Origin: Mycobacterium sp. ITM-2016-00318
GTDB taxonomy: Bacteria; Actinomycetota; Actinomycetes; Mycobacteriales; Mycobacteriaceae
Reading direction: 5' to 3'
Assembly (NCBI RefSeq): GCF_002968285.2
Contig: NZ_CP134400.1
Location: 806,001 to 870,000 of the forward strand
DNA: 64,000 nucleotides
In this document: positions 17,441-26,839 of the stretch, piece after piece
How the letters are laid out: each line of letters begins with the position of its first letter
Numbering within the stretch: position 1 is the first letter of the stretch
Made by a program: the position numbers and the translations under genes
Notes under the pieces: generated by a model
Told to the model about the DNA's origin: nothing
Databases searched by the model: none
What the model saw: the letters and a program-made list of their open reading frames with translations, nothing else

Positions 17441-19204
17441 ATGGCCGGTGACACCGTCGGGCTGACCGACATCATCGCGCGGCTACCCGCCTTGGTCATG
17501 GACGCGCCTGTCGTTTTGCGGGGCACGCTCACGGCAGTCCTGGCCCGTGGGTCAGCCAAGCGGTCGATCGGCCGGGTCTTTCAAGAACGTGCGGCGCGCT
17601 ACGGCGACCAGATTTTCATCCGCTTCGACGACGAAACGCTGAGCTACCGCGACGCCAACCACACCGTCAACCGCTACGCGGCCACGCTGGCCGAACGTGG
17701 CGTCGGTCGCGGCGACGTGGTGGGCATCATGATGCGCAATTCGCCGAGCCCGGTGCTGCTGATGCTCGCCGCGGTCAAACTCGGCGCGATCGCGGGCATG
17801 CTCAACCACAAGCAAAGCGGCAACGTGCTCGCCCACAGTGTCGGGCTCTTGGATGCCAAGGTCCTCGTCGGCGAGGACGACCTGCTCTCGGCGGTGGCCG
17901 AGTCGGGCGCGGATGTCGCAGACACGTTGACGTTGAACGAATTCGAGCGCCTCGCCGCGGACGCGCCCACCGATAACCCGAGGGTGACGTCATCGGTATT
18001 GGCCAAGGACAGGGCGTTCTTGATCTTCACCTCCGGCACCACCGGAGCACCCAAGGCCAGCGTCATGACGCACTACCGGTGGCTGCGGGCGATGGGCGGG
18101 TCCGGCGCCCTCGGCATGCGGTTGAAGCGCAGCGACACGTTGTACTGCTGCCTGCCGCTGTACCACAACACCGCCCTGACCGTCGCGGTGTCGGGCGTGA
18201 TCAGCGCCGGCGCCACACTCGCTATCGGCCGGTCGTTTTCGCCCTCGCGGTTCTGGGACGAGGTGACTCACTACGAGGCCACCGCCTTCGTATACATCGG
18301 TGAGGTCTGTCGCTATCTGCTCAACCAGCCCGAGAAGGACACCGATCGCACCAACAAGGTGCGCGTGATCGGCGGCAACGGACTGCGCCCGGATATCTGG
18401 GAGGAGTTCACCGCTCGCTTCGATATCCCGCGGGTGTTCGAGTTCTACGGGGCAAGCGAAGGCAACACCGGATTCGTCAACATCTTCCACATTCCCAAGA
18501 CCGCCGGCATGTGCCCTACCGCGGTGGCGTTCGTCGAATATGACCAGGAGACAGGCGAGCCGGTTCGCGGTGACGACGGCCGCGTCCGCAAGGTGCGTCG
18601 CGGCGAGCCGGGTCTTCTGCTGAGCAAGATCACGAAATCACAGCCGTTCGACGGCTACACCGACCCGGAAGCCAGTGAGAAGAAACTGGTGCGCAACGCT
18701 TTTCGTGACGGTGACGTGTGGCTCAACAGCGGCGACCTGCTGCGTCCGCAGGGTTGGCGCCATGCCGTGTTCGTCGACCGGCTCGGCGACACCTTCCGGT
18801 GGAAGGGGGAGAACGTGGCGACGACGGACGTCGAGGCCGCCGTGGCCGCCGATCCGGCCGTCGAATCGGTGACGGTCTTCGGGGTGGAGGTGCCCGGCGC
18901 CGACGGGCGCGCCGGGATGGCGGCCGTGGTGCTGGACGGAGGCAGAGAGTTCGACGGCGCCTCGCTGGCCAAGACCGTGTACGAGCACCTGCCCGGCTAC
19001 GCGTTGCCGCTGTTCGTGCGGGTCGTCGATTCCCTGGAGCACACCGCAACGGTCAAGGCCAAGAAGGTCGATCTGCGCGAGCAGGGCTATGGGGCCGACG
19101 TCGACGATCCGCTCTACGTGCTCAAGGGTCGCGACGAAGGCTACGTCCGGTACTACGACGAGTACCCCGACGAAGTCGCGACCGGTGAGCGGCCTGCGGG
19201 CTGA
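17441..19204 (+). CDS. fadD6: Long-chain acyl-CoA synthetase FadD6
   Basis: 587 residues, close to the length of M. tuberculosis FadD6. ANL-superfamily motifs: P-loop FLIFTSGTTGAPKASVMTH, the adenine-binding FEFYGASEGNTGFVN and the hinge region VDRLGDTFRWKGENVATTDV, with the C-terminal catalytic Lys region TATVKAKKVDLREQGY. The N-terminus (RLPALVMDAPVVLRG) and the FATP-like motif order match the very-long-chain/FATP branch, to which FadD6 belongs. It activates long-chain fatty acids with ATP and CoA. Operon with the WS/DGAT upstream indicates supply of acyl-CoA for triacylglycerol or wax synthesis. Confidence 0.88.
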   Translation: MAGDTVGLTDIIARLPALVMDAPVVLRGTLTAVLARGSAKRSIGRVFQERAARYGDQIFIRFDDETLSYRDANHTVNRYAATLAERGVGRGDVVGIMMRNSPSPVLLMLAAVKLGAIAGMLNHKQSGNVLAHSVGLLDAKVLVGEDDLLSAVAESGADVADTLTLNEFERLAADAPTDNPRVTSSVLAKDRAFLIFTSGTTGAPKASVMTHYRWLRAMGGSGALGMRLKRSDTLYCCLPLYHNTALTVAVSGVISAGATLAIGRSFSPSRFWDEVTHYEATAFVYIGEVCRYLLNQPEKDTDRTNKVRVIGGNGLRPDIWEEFTARFDIPRVFEFYGASEGNTGFVNIFHIPKTAGMCPTAVAFVEYDQETGEPVRGDDGRVRKVRRGEPGLLLSKITKSQPFDGYTDPEASEKKLVRNAFRDGDVWLNSGDLLRPQGWRHAVFVDRLGDTFRWKGENVATTDVEAAVAADPAVESVTVFGVEVPGADGRAGMAAVVLDGGREFDGASLAKTVYEHLPGYALPLFVRVVDSLEHTATVKAKKVDLREQGYGADVDDPLYVLKGRDEGYVRYYDEYPDEVATGERPAG

Positions 19205-19244
19205 CACCGCCGCAAGATCTGCGTCACGGCGATGTGGAGGACAG

Positions 19245-20507
19245 ATGCAGGACAGCGAGCGCGCTGGTGCCATTGCGCCGGACGATGACAACCGCAGGGG
19301 GCGAAACATCCGGAGCCCCTTGGCTATTCGGGCTCTGCCCCTTACCCAGATGCTGAGGCCGTTCACCCGGACCGGCGGTTTCTACGCTCGGTCGTGGGCG
19401 ACGTACCTCGATCGTCAGCCCGACGAACTTCCGGTAGCGAGGCCTACCCTCGCGCTCGCGGCCCAGGCGTTGAGCGACGAAATCGTGCTGTTGGGCTTCC
19501 ATCTGCTGCGCTCGGCGCCCGACGCAACACGGCTCGATCGCATACATCGCGAGGTGATCGCGGCACTTGAGTTCTATGGCGGGCAGGGTTGGCTTCAGGA
19601 GCCTGAGAAGTTCTTCGTTACGCCCCCACCACTGACCGACGTTTCCATCAGGAACGTCAGCAGTATGGGCCACACCTACGAGCGCATCTTCTTCGACAGC
19701 GAATACGAGCCTTCTGTGAGTGAACCAGGCCGGAACCGCTGGCTGAGCTACAGCGCGAACGCACGCGAGTACGGCCTGATGTTGCGACACCGCGAGCCGC
19801 GACCCTGGCTGGTATGTGTGCATGGCGCGGAAATGGGCCGGGCGGCACTGGATCTCAGGCTGTTTCGGGCCTGGCATCTGCATCAGACTCTCGGCTTGAA
19901 TGTCGTGCTACCCGTGCTGCCGATGCACGGCCCCCGCGCACGGGGGCTACCAAAAGGTGCCGCGTTTCCCAGTGAGGATGTTCTCGACAACGTCCATGGT
20001 GTCGCTCAGGCGGTGTGGGGCATCCGGCGGCTGTTGTCCTGGATCCGGTCAGAGGACGCTGTCTCACCGATCGGGCTAAACGGCATCTCGCTCGGGGGAT
20101 ACCTCACATCGATGATCGCCAGCTTGGAGGACGGCCTCAGCTGTGCGATCGTCAGCATTCCGCTGGCCGATCTGGTGGAGCTGGTCGCCCGCCATGCCGG
20201 TGTCAGCGACTACCTCGACCTACAACAGATGTTGACGTCGGCCAAGCCCATCAGCCGCATGATCTCACCGCTTGGGCTGACTCCCCGCGTGCCGATGCAG
20301 GGCCGTTTCATATGTGCTGGCATCGCCGACAGGTTGGTGCACCCGCGCGACGAAGCGACCCGGCTCTGGGAGCACTGGGACAGGCCCGAGATCTGCTGGT
20401 TCCCGGGAAGCCACACCGGATTCTTCCGCTCGCGAGCGGTACAGCGATTCATCGACGGTGCGCTGGAGAAGTCGGGGCTCGGCGCCGCAGGGCAGGAAAC
20501 CCTGTAG
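19245..20507 (+). CDS. Alpha/beta-hydrolase of mycobacterial lipid operon
   Basis: 420 residues from the ATG at 19245, with GGAGG at 19236-19240. The N-terminal half has no clear motif; the C-terminal half is an alpha/beta-hydrolase: WLVCVHGAEMGRAALDLRLF, LPVLPMHGPRARGLP, then GLNGISLGGYLTSMIASLED, where GISLG is the nucleophile elbow (Ser), and FPGSHTGFF, which carries the likely catalytic His. It lies 40 bp after fadD6, and a lipase/esterase would fit the storage-lipid context. A 165-bp piece spanning the nucleophile elbow (19984-20148) has been copied to 21170-21334. Confidence 0.85.
   Translation: MQDSERAGAIAPDDDNRRGRNIRSPLAIRALPLTQMLRPFTRTGGFYARSWATYLDRQPDELPVARPTLALAAQALSDEIVLLGFHLLRSAPDATRLDRIHREVIAALEFYGGQGWLQEPEKFFVTPPPLTDVSIRNVSSMGHTYERIFFDSEYEPSVSEPGRNRWLSYSANAREYGLMLRHREPRPWLVCVHGAEMGRAALDLRLFRAWHLHQTLGLNVVLPVLPMHGPRARGLPKGAAFPSEDVLDNVHGVAQAVWGIRRLLSWIRSEDAVSPIGLNGISLGGYLTSMIASLEDGLSCAIVSIPLADLVELVARHAGVSDYLDLQQMLTSAKPISRMISPLGLTPRVPMQGRFICAGIADRLVHPRDEATRLWEHWDRPEICWFPGSHTGFFRSRAVQRFIDGALEKSGLGAAGQETL
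19984..20148 (+). repeat. 165-bp direct repeat, copy 1 (inside the hydrolase gene)
   Basis: Source copy of a gapless direct repeat; copy 2 is at 21170-21334. I count 7 mismatches over 165 bases (about 96 percent identity). It encodes the segment from DNVHGVAQAV through the nucleophile elbow GISLGG to LEDGLSCA. Confidence 0.95.
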
Positions 20508-20656
20508 GGCTGACTAGTGCCTCCCTGCGCTGAAGCTGCCTGCGCGCAAGGATGTCACGACTGGGTTTCACTTTCATATTGCCGGGCGCGGGACGGAACG
20601 TGGGTCCCCGATGCGCGACACGCTATGGGCCTGCAATCGCCATATGAGGTAAGCCC

Positions 20657-21124
20657 ATGAACGTGGATCAGTGCCGTGCCACGGTGTTCCTGCACGAGCC
20701 GCTCAGACAGTCGCTCGCAACATGGTTGGGCGGCAAAGAGGTTGCGTCGATGCAACGCTGCGCGCTCAACGGCGGTCACCGTGGTGAGCACCTTGGATCT
20801 CCCGATGCGGAGGGCAGGGCCTCGTTTCGCTGGGACGAATGTGGATTCCACATCGGGTCGGCCCAGAAGCAACGGGGAGGGCTGTTCGCGTCATGGCCCG
20901 AATCAGCATCCACCGCACGAGCGGCGGCATCCACGGGAATGTCCACGACAACGCGGCCCACAGGAGGCCGCCATGCCGCTGATGCCGACCCACCCGACGA
21001 ATCGAATAGGCAAACCCAGGCGCTATGGGCGCTGACCGCCGCGGTCGAGCGACTGACCGATGTGGTTTCAGCTGCGGGCGACCGGGGGGTTCCGAATGGC
21101 CGAGGCGGGCCCACCCCTTTATGA
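20657..21124 (+). CDS. Hypothetical protein with Cys/His GHxGEH motif
   Basis: 155 residues. Start supported by GAGG about 8 bases upstream. Not recognised as a whole. Residues near 35-45 read CALNGGHRGEH, a C-x5-H-x3-H type motif (GHxGxH) seen in several short actinobacterial hypothetical proteins and possibly metal-binding; it is followed by RASFRWDECGFHIG. The middle is low-complexity (Ala, Thr, Ser) and the C-terminal end has a helix LWALTAAVERLTDVVSAAGD. It lies between the intact hydrolase gene and the copied hydrolase fragment, so it may have moved with that duplication. Confidence 0.5.
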   Translation: MNVDQCRATVFLHEPLRQSLATWLGGKEVASMQRCALNGGHRGEHLGSPDAEGRASFRWDECGFHIGSAQKQRGGLFASWPESASTARAAASTGMSTTTRPTGGRHAADADPPDESNRQTQALWALTAAVERLTDVVSAAGDRGVPNGRGGPTPL

Positions 21125-21169
21125 CCACCCCGGTGCCGCTGGAGGAGTTCGAACAGCGCTAAGCGCGAT

Positions 21170-21334
21170 TCGACAACGTCCATGGTGTCGCTCAGGCGGT
21201 GTGGGACATCCGGCGGCTGTTGTCCTGGATCCGGTCACAAGACGCTGACTCACCGATCGGGTTGAACGGCATCTCGCTCGGGGGATACCTCACATCGATG
21301 ATCGCCAGCCTGGAGGACGGCCTCAGCTGTGCGA
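21170..21334 (+). pseudogene. Hydrolase gene fragment (165-bp repeat, copy 2)
   Basis: A gapless copy of 19984-20148 with 7 substitutions. It keeps the hydrolase reading frame through the nucleophile elbow (GLNGISLGGY), with three amino-acid changes (Gly to Asp, Glu to Gln, Val to Asp). Both ends stop abruptly in unrelated sequence, and neither the N-terminal half nor the catalytic His is present, so it cannot be an active hydrolase. The frame runs on to a stop at 21384 and overlaps the start of the acetyltransferase gene by 4 bases. Confidence 0.85.
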
Positions 21335-21380
21335 GGAATCTATGCGATTGGGAACGTGACCGACCGCGTACCGTCATTGC

Positions 21381-21968
21381 ATGACGACACAGGAGGCGAG
21401 CGGGGTAACCCCGACGACCGACGAAGACAGGGCGATCGCCACCCTCACCATCGCGTTCAGCAGCGATCCAGTCGCTCGCTGGTTCCTTCCTGATGCAGGT
21501 CACTACCTCACGTACTGGCCCCCGTTCGTCAGGGCATTCGCCGGGAGTGCCCTGACCGCCGATACAGCCGACTCGATCGCAGACTGCGGAGGTGTCGCCC
21601 TGTGGCTGCCACCCGACGTCGAGCCGGACAGCGAAGCAATGGCCGCCATCGCGGCCGAGGCCGTACCGGAGTCCGACCATGAAGAGGTCTTCGGCGTCTT
21701 GGGGCAGATGGGCGGTTACCATCCCGCCGAACGCCATTGGTACCTCCCCGTGATGGGCGTCGACGTGGCGAAGCAGGGCGTCGGGCTCGGCTCGGCACTG
21801 CTCCGCCACGCAGCAGAGCGTTGCGACCGGGACGGCCTGCCCGCCTACCTCGAAGCAACAAACCCTCGCAACAAGCGCCTCTACGCAGCCCACGGGTTCG
21901 AGGAACTCGGCGTCATCCAAGTCGGCGCTTCGCCCCCCATCTGGCCTATGTTGCGCAAGCCCCATTGA
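21381..21968 (+). CDS. GNAT-family N-acetyltransferase
   Basis: 195 residues. The acetyl-CoA site is visible as PVMGVDVAKQGVGLGSALLR, containing the Q/R-x-x-G-x-G/A type loop (KQGVGLG), followed by the GNAT helix AAERCDRDGLPAYLEATNPR and NKRLYAAHGFEELGV. N-terminal part: IATLTIAFSSDPVARWFLPD, typical of the branch of GNATs common in actinobacteria. The substrate is unknown. No strong ribosome-binding site; it starts immediately after the copied hydrolase fragment, so its original upstream region was probably replaced. Confidence 0.88.
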   Translation: MTTQEASGVTPTTDEDRAIATLTIAFSSDPVARWFLPDAGHYLTYWPPFVRAFAGSALTADTADSIADCGGVALWLPPDVEPDSEAMAAIAAEAVPESDHEEVFGVLGQMGGYHPAERHWYLPVMGVDVAKQGVGLGSALLRHAAERCDRDGLPAYLEATNPRNKRLYAAHGFEELGVIQVGASPPIWPMLRKPH

Positions 21969-22103
21969 ACTGCCAAACGCGGATCAACGGGAGCAATTCG
22001 TGGCCAGCCGAGATCTGCGGAAAAGTGCGGGTCCTTGTTGGCGCGACCATGAGTGGGTGTGCACGCCGGTTGATGCCCCCGCCGTGTGATGTGATCACCG
22101 TCG

Positions 22104-24365
22104 TCATGAGGTGACGCTCGGAGTTTGGGGCAACGTGATCGTGTGTTGACCCACGGGGACTGCCACCGGCGAGCCGGTCGGCTGACCGTCGAGCAGCACC
22201 GTGGTGCCGGGCGGCAGCGCGGCGAGCTTGATCCGCGTGAGCGTATCGGTCACCACGTTGATGGTCGACGTCGACAACGGCGCGAGCCCTGCCCTGGTGA
22301 CATCCACCGTGAGGCCAGCGACGTGAGAGAGATTGAGCGCCAGCGACGGCAACGGGTCGACGGCCGGCCCGATGCGCCAGAGCAGTTCGGTGTACAGCCC
22401 GGGTGTGAGGTCGAGATCGGGTTCGAATCCGCGACGACGCCGCGTGGTGCGCGTGGGGTCCGGCCTCGCGTGAGACCTCGCATCGACGGAGGCCCTTTCC
22501 CCTCGCCTGGTCGCGATGTCCGGGTCGGCCGTCAGGTCTGACAGCCACCAGACCTGGTGCGGCCCGATGCCGAGGTCATGGCGCACCAGTTGCGGATACC
22601 ACGTGAAGGTGATGTGTCCGGGGTCGCCCTGCCGCAGCCCGGTGCCCATGTGCGACACCGGATCGTCGAAGTCGTCTTTGAACACCCACCCGATATGGTC
22701 CTCGGTCGGATAGACGGTGAAGCGGTAGCGGTAGGCGAGCCGGTCGAGCTCGTGCACCTGGAACAAGACCGAGGAAAACGGCACCAACTGGTCGAGAACG
22801 CCGTGGGCGATGACGAACGGAAGCCACCGCGCATTGACGAGCAGCCGCAAGGTGTCGCCCTCGCGCGCGCAGTGCGAGGCCGGATCCAGGTTGCCCGGAA
22901 TGGTCACGTCGGGCAGCAACTTCACACCGCACGCGGGTGGGCCGGCCAGCACGACCGCCTGGGCGAACACTTCCGGATAGGCCAGCGCCAGCCTGTAGGT
23001 CCCGTAGCCACCCATCGAGTAGCCCGCGATCACGGTGCGGTTGGGGTCGGTGCCCAACTGCTCGGCCACCCGCGCCCACACCTCCCACAGGTCGAGTTCG
23101 CCCTCGTCGAGATACCAGCACGACGGACCGCGCGCCAGCGGCGTCACCACCACCGAATCCCGGTCCTCGCAGATCTGGTGCAACAGCCGCGGTCCGATGG
23201 CGGCGAACTGGTTCTGGCCCAACGCCAGTGAGTGCAGCAGCAGCGTCAGCGGCAATGTGCGGCCGGGGGCGTACGTCGAGGGAAGACACACCGAGTAGGG
23301 CTGCACCCGGCCGAGGAACACGGGGTCGGTGCTCAACAGCCCGGTGTCGGCGACGCCCTGTCCCAGCTCGATCGACGAGACATACCACCGGGTCGAGGTG
23401 CCTCTGAGGACGGGCTCCTCGGTGGTTATGTGAGCGGCAAGGTCACTCCACGGGACGGCCAGCGAGAACTGGGACACGTCGCCGTCGGCCAGGGCGTCGG
23501 CCTGTGCTGCATCCGACCAGAAGTTCAGGTGCGGCTTCTCCTGGTGATGGGTGCGGAAAGCGACGTTGTAGACGTTCGGCTGCCCGGGCTTGGCGCCGCG
23601 GCTCAGAGGAACGCCTTCGAACCCGTCGCCCACGTCGTTGGCGAGCCCGGCCGCCAGCCGGATCGTCCAGGTGCCGGTGGGCTCCACCAACGAGCGCGGA
23701 ACCCGGGCGACGAAGGAGCGAGCCGACATGTCAACGGTGTGCTCAAGCGGTGTAGACGCATGCGTGGTGAGGTCGATCAGTCGCGCGCCCGCCGCGGAGA
23801 CGAGCAGGGCCAGGTCGATACCTGCGGAGCGGACACCCGCGCCCGCGGGCCACTCGTCGGTGGTCGTCGTCGCGCGGTCGGTGTCGAACGTGAATAGCGC
23901 GATGGGCACGGACGGGTCGAGCAGCGTGTTCCAGTCGACGCGCCACCAGGTATCGGTCTCGGTGAGCCCGACGGCGGCCCGGAAGATGTCGGCGCCATTG
24001 CGGGCGGCGGGCCCGTCGGGATAGGTGTACGTGCCGCGCGGTGGCGCCCCGCCGCCCGGAAGGCTGAGCCGGACGCCGTCGGCACCATGGTCGTCGTACA
24101 AGAAGTCGGTCCAGAACAGTGCGCCGCCTGCGAAGCGGCCGGTGCCGCAGGTGCGCGGAAACTCCTCGCCGAACGGCCATCCGGCCGGTGCGGGAAGTTC
24201 GGGCTCGGGTCGCAACGCGGCGGCGGGCACCCCTTCGGGCATTCCGGCTACGACGAACAGCTCCGACGGCGGTGCGGGCGAGTCCGGCCGGACGCCGTTC
24301 AACACCGCGTCGGCGATGCCGCGCCCGACGCGAAAGGGCAGGAGGGCCAGGTCGACCAATGACAT
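22104..24365 (-). CDS. Large alpha/beta-hydrolase / esterase (PHB-depolymerase-like)
   Basis: 753 residues from the ATG at 24365 (MSLVDLALLPFRVG); an upstream in-frame ATG adds 18 unlike residues. The N-terminal 400 residues are beta-rich and include LFWTDFLYDDHG, FTFDTDR and WTIRLAAGLAND, reminiscent of a DOMON/carbohydrate-binding-type sandwich. The hydrolase domain follows: LPLTLLLHSLALGQNQFAAI, nucleophile elbow TVIAGYSMGGYGTYRLALAY at about 445-460, acid region HGVLDQLVPFSSV, and His in YPTEDHIGWVFKDDF. A short beta domain ends the protein (TTVLLDGQPTGSPVAVPVG). It is similar in plan to feruloyl-esterase or polyhydroxybutyrate-depolymerase-like enzymes. No signal peptide is obvious. It is divergent from a WS/DGAT gene. 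Confidence 0.82.
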   Translation of the reverse strand: MSLVDLALLPFRVGRGIADAVLNGVRPDSPAPPSELFVVAGMPEGVPAAALRPEPELPAPAGWPFGEEFPRTCGTGRFAGGALFWTDFLYDDHGADGVRLSLPGGGAPPRGTYTYPDGPAARNGADIFRAAVGLTETDTWWRVDWNTLLDPSVPIALFTFDTDRATTTTDEWPAGAGVRSAGIDLALLVSAAGARLIDLTTHASTPLEHTVDMSARSFVARVPRSLVEPTGTWTIRLAAGLANDVGDGFEGVPLSRGAKPGQPNVYNVAFRTHHQEKPHLNFWSDAAQADALADGDVSQFSLAVPWSDLAAHITTEEPVLRGTSTRWYVSSIELGQGVADTGLLSTDPVFLGRVQPYSVCLPSTYAPGRTLPLTLLLHSLALGQNQFAAIGPRLLHQICEDRDSVVVTPLARGPSCWYLDEGELDLWEVWARVAEQLGTDPNRTVIAGYSMGGYGTYRLALAYPEVFAQAVVLAGPPACGVKLLPDVTIPGNLDPASHCAREGDTLRLLVNARWLPFVIAHGVLDQLVPFSSVLFQVHELDRLAYRYRFTVYPTEDHIGWVFKDDFDDPVSHMGTGLRQGDPGHITFTWYPQLVRHDLGIGPHQVWWLSDLTADPDIATRRGERASVDARSHARPDPTRTTRRRRGFEPDLDLTPGLYTELLWRIGPAVDPLPSLALNLSHVAGLTVDVTRAGLAPLSTSTINVVTDTLTRIKLAALPPGTTVLLDGQPTGSPVAVPVGQHTITLPQTPSVTS

Positions 24366-24496
24366 GACTTCACGATATGGGCCGTCGACCCGGGTAGGTA
24401 ACCCAACTTCGGCGGCCAATTCTGTTTGTGATCGAAAATTGTTGGTATTCCGTGCAATTGGTTTCGATCAATGACCATTGGTCCTAGCATCGGAGT

Positions 24497-25897
24497 ATGG
24501 AACGACTCAGCGGACTCGACGCGAGTTTCCTCTACATCGAAAGTTCCGACCAGCCTCTGCATGTCTGTTCGATCCTCGAATTGGACACGTCATCGATGCC
24601 CGACGGTTACACCTTCGATCGGCTGCGCGACGACCTGGCCACCAGGATCGCCGCCATCCCCGAGTTCCGGGCAAAGCTGGCCGACAGCCAGCTCAACCTG
24701 GACTATCCGGTGTGGGTCGACGACGACGAGTTCGACCTCGATCGCCATCTGCTCCGCATCGAACTGCCCGCACCGGGCGGACGCCGGGAGCTGGCGCAGA
24801 TCTGCGGGCACATCGCATCGTCGCCACTGGATCGCGACAGGCCGCTGTGGGAGATGTGGGTGATCGACGGTATCGCCGACACCGACCCGCGCGCGGGTGG
24901 ACTGTTGGCGGTGATGACCAAGGTCCATCACGCCGCGGTGGACGGGGTGAGCGGCGCCAACCTGTTCGCGCAACTGTGCAGCGCCGAGCCCGACATGCCG
25001 CCGCCGGAACCGGTCGAGGGTGCGGGTGGTGCCGGTCCGATACAGATCGCGGCGGGTGGGCTGATGAGGTTCGCCTCGCGGCCGTGGCAGTTGGCCAACC
25101 TTCTGCCGACGACGCTCGCCACGGTCGCGAAGACGCTGGGGCGTGCGCGCAACGGCCTGACCATGGCGGCGCCGTTCGCGGCACCGGCGACCCGTTTCAA
25201 CACTTCGGTCACCGCCGAGCGCAACATCGCGTTGGCCCAGCTGAACCTGGACGACGTCAAGAAGGTCAAGGACCGCTTCGAGGTCACGATCAATGACGTA
25301 GTGATGGCGCTGTGCGCGTCGACGCTTCGATGGTTCTTGAGCGATCACGACGAGCTGCCCGAGCGGTCCTTGGTGGCGATGGTGCCGGTGTCGGTGCACG
25401 ACAGGTCCGACCGGCCGGGGCACAACCAGTTGTCGGGGATGTTCTGCAACCTGGAGACGCACATCGCTGACCCCGCGGATCGGTTGCGGGCGATCGCCCG
25501 GTCGGATGCCGCCGCCAAGAATCACAGCTCGGCGATCAGCCCGACGCTGTTGCAGGACTGGGCGCAATTGGCTGCGCGCGCGGTGTTCGGAGGCGTTTTC
25601 CGGCTTGTCGCGGACTCATCGCTGATCGGAAACCCGGTGCACAACCTCATCGTGTCGAATGTGCCGGGGCCGCAGGCGACGCTGTACTTCCTCGGCTGCG
25701 AAGTCGACGCGATGTATCCACTGGGCCCGCTGTTCCACGGGTGCGGGCTCAACATCACGGTGATGTCGCTGGACGGCAAGTTGAATGTGGGCGTCATCTC
25801 CTGCCCGGACCTGGTGCCCGACCTGTGGCGGCTGGCCGACGACTTCGATGTTGCGCTCGAGGAATTGCTTGAATGCAAGGTTCCGGTGCGCAGGTGA
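24497..25897 (+). CDS. Wax ester synthase/diacylglycerol acyltransferase (second copy)
   Basis: 466 residues, beginning with the family pattern MERLSGLDASFLYIES. The active-site motif is HHAAVDG (144-150) in MTKVHHAAVDGVSG. Other blocks are RPLWEMWVIDG, FNTSVTAERNIALAQLNLDD, TINDVVMALCASTLRWFL and NLIVSNVPGPQATLYFLGC. It makes triacylglycerol or wax esters from acyl-CoA. It is clearly diverged from the copy at 16004. It leads an operon with an SDR and a FadD-like ligase, again coupling acyl activation to esterification. Confidence 0.93.
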   Translation: MERLSGLDASFLYIESSDQPLHVCSILELDTSSMPDGYTFDRLRDDLATRIAAIPEFRAKLADSQLNLDYPVWVDDDEFDLDRHLLRIELPAPGGRRELAQICGHIASSPLDRDRPLWEMWVIDGIADTDPRAGGLLAVMTKVHHAAVDGVSGANLFAQLCSAEPDMPPPEPVEGAGGAGPIQIAAGGLMRFASRPWQLANLLPTTLATVAKTLGRARNGLTMAAPFAAPATRFNTSVTAERNIALAQLNLDDVKKVKDRFEVTINDVVMALCASTLRWFLSDHDELPERSLVAMVPVSVHDRSDRPGHNQLSGMFCNLETHIADPADRLRAIARSDAAAKNHSSAISPTLLQDWAQLAARAVFGGVFRLVADSSLIGNPVHNLIVSNVPGPQATLYFLGCEVDAMYPLGPLFHGCGLNITVMSLDGKLNVGVISCPDLVPDLWRLADDFDVALEELLECKVPVRR

Positions 25898-25963
25898 AAC
25901 CGTTTCAGCGGAAGCGGGTTGCGGCCTAGCGGGTTGAGTAGAACGGGTCTGGGGAAGTCCCTC

Positions 25964-26839
25964 GTGGTGAGCATGGCGGCGAAGGCCCTCGCCAAAGTCG
26001 TGAACCCATCGCATGGGTCTGCGCCAGACCGCCTCCGCGACGCCGTGTCGGGGGCGACCGTCCTGGTCACCGGCGCGTCGTTCGGTATCGGTGAGGCCAC
26101 CGCACGCAAACTCGCGGGCGCCGGAGCGACCGTGCTGCTGGCGGCTCGGTCGGGCGACAAGCTCGACGAGCTGGTGCGGGACATCGACGCGGGCGGCGGG
26201 CACGCAGTCAGTTATCCCGCCGATCTGAGCGACGAGGCCGCCGCCACCGCGTTGGCGAAGCGCATCGTCGACGAGCACGGTGCGCCGGACATCGTGGTGA
26301 GCAACGCCGGCAAGTCCATCCGGCGGTCGCTGCATCACCAGTACGAACGACCGCAGGACTTTCACCGCACGATCGGCATCAATTATCTCGGTCCCATCTG
26401 GTTGCTGCTGGGATTGCTGCCGGCGATGCGGGAGCGTGGGACGGGGCACATCGTGAATGTCTCGAGCGTTGGTGTCCGCGTCCCGCCGGGTCCGCGGTGG
26501 GGCGCCTATCAGGCGTCGAAGGGCGCGTTCGACATGTGGCTGCGCAGCGTCGCAGCGGAGTTGCACGCCGACGGCATCGACGTCACGTCGATCTATATGG
26601 CGCTGATCCATACCCGGATGATGGAGCCGACGGAGAGTCTGCGCCACGTTCCCGGGCTGTCTCCCGACGAAGCGGCGGACATCATCGCCAAGGCGATCAT
26701 CGAACGACCTCGGACGATCGCGCCGTGGTGGTTGTGGCCTGCCGAAGTGACTACGGTGCTTCTGCGGACGCCGGTGGAGCGCGTGACGCAGGTGTGGTGG
26801 CGGCGGCGCGCTCGGCATTCGGACGAGCGCGATCGATGA
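25964..26839 (+). CDS. Short-chain dehydrogenase/reductase
   Basis: 291 residues from a GTG at 25964, preceded by GGGGAAG with 6 bases spacing; ATG 25973 and TTG 25919 are alternatives. NAD(P) motif TGASFGIG (36-43), NAG in VVSNAGKSI, Ser in NVSSVGVRVP and the Y-x3-K pair in YQASKGAFD. The C-terminal PWWLWPAEVTTVLLRTPVER is hydrophobic and may contact membrane. It resembles SDRs that reduce acyl chains or lipid ketones. The stop overlaps the ligase start by ATGA, so the two proteins are made together. Confidence 0.9.
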   Translation: MVSMAAKALAKVVNPSHGSAPDRLRDAVSGATVLVTGASFGIGEATARKLAGAGATVLLAARSGDKLDELVRDIDAGGGHAVSYPADLSDEAAATALAKRIVDEHGAPDIVVSNAGKSIRRSLHHQYERPQDFHRTIGINYLGPIWLLLGLLPAMRERGTGHIVNVSSVGVRVPPGPRWGAYQASKGAFDMWLRSVAAELHADGIDVTSIYMALIHTRMMEPTESLRHVPGLSPDEAADIIAKAIIERPRTIAPWWLWPAEVTTVLLRTPVERVTQVWWRRRARHSDERDR

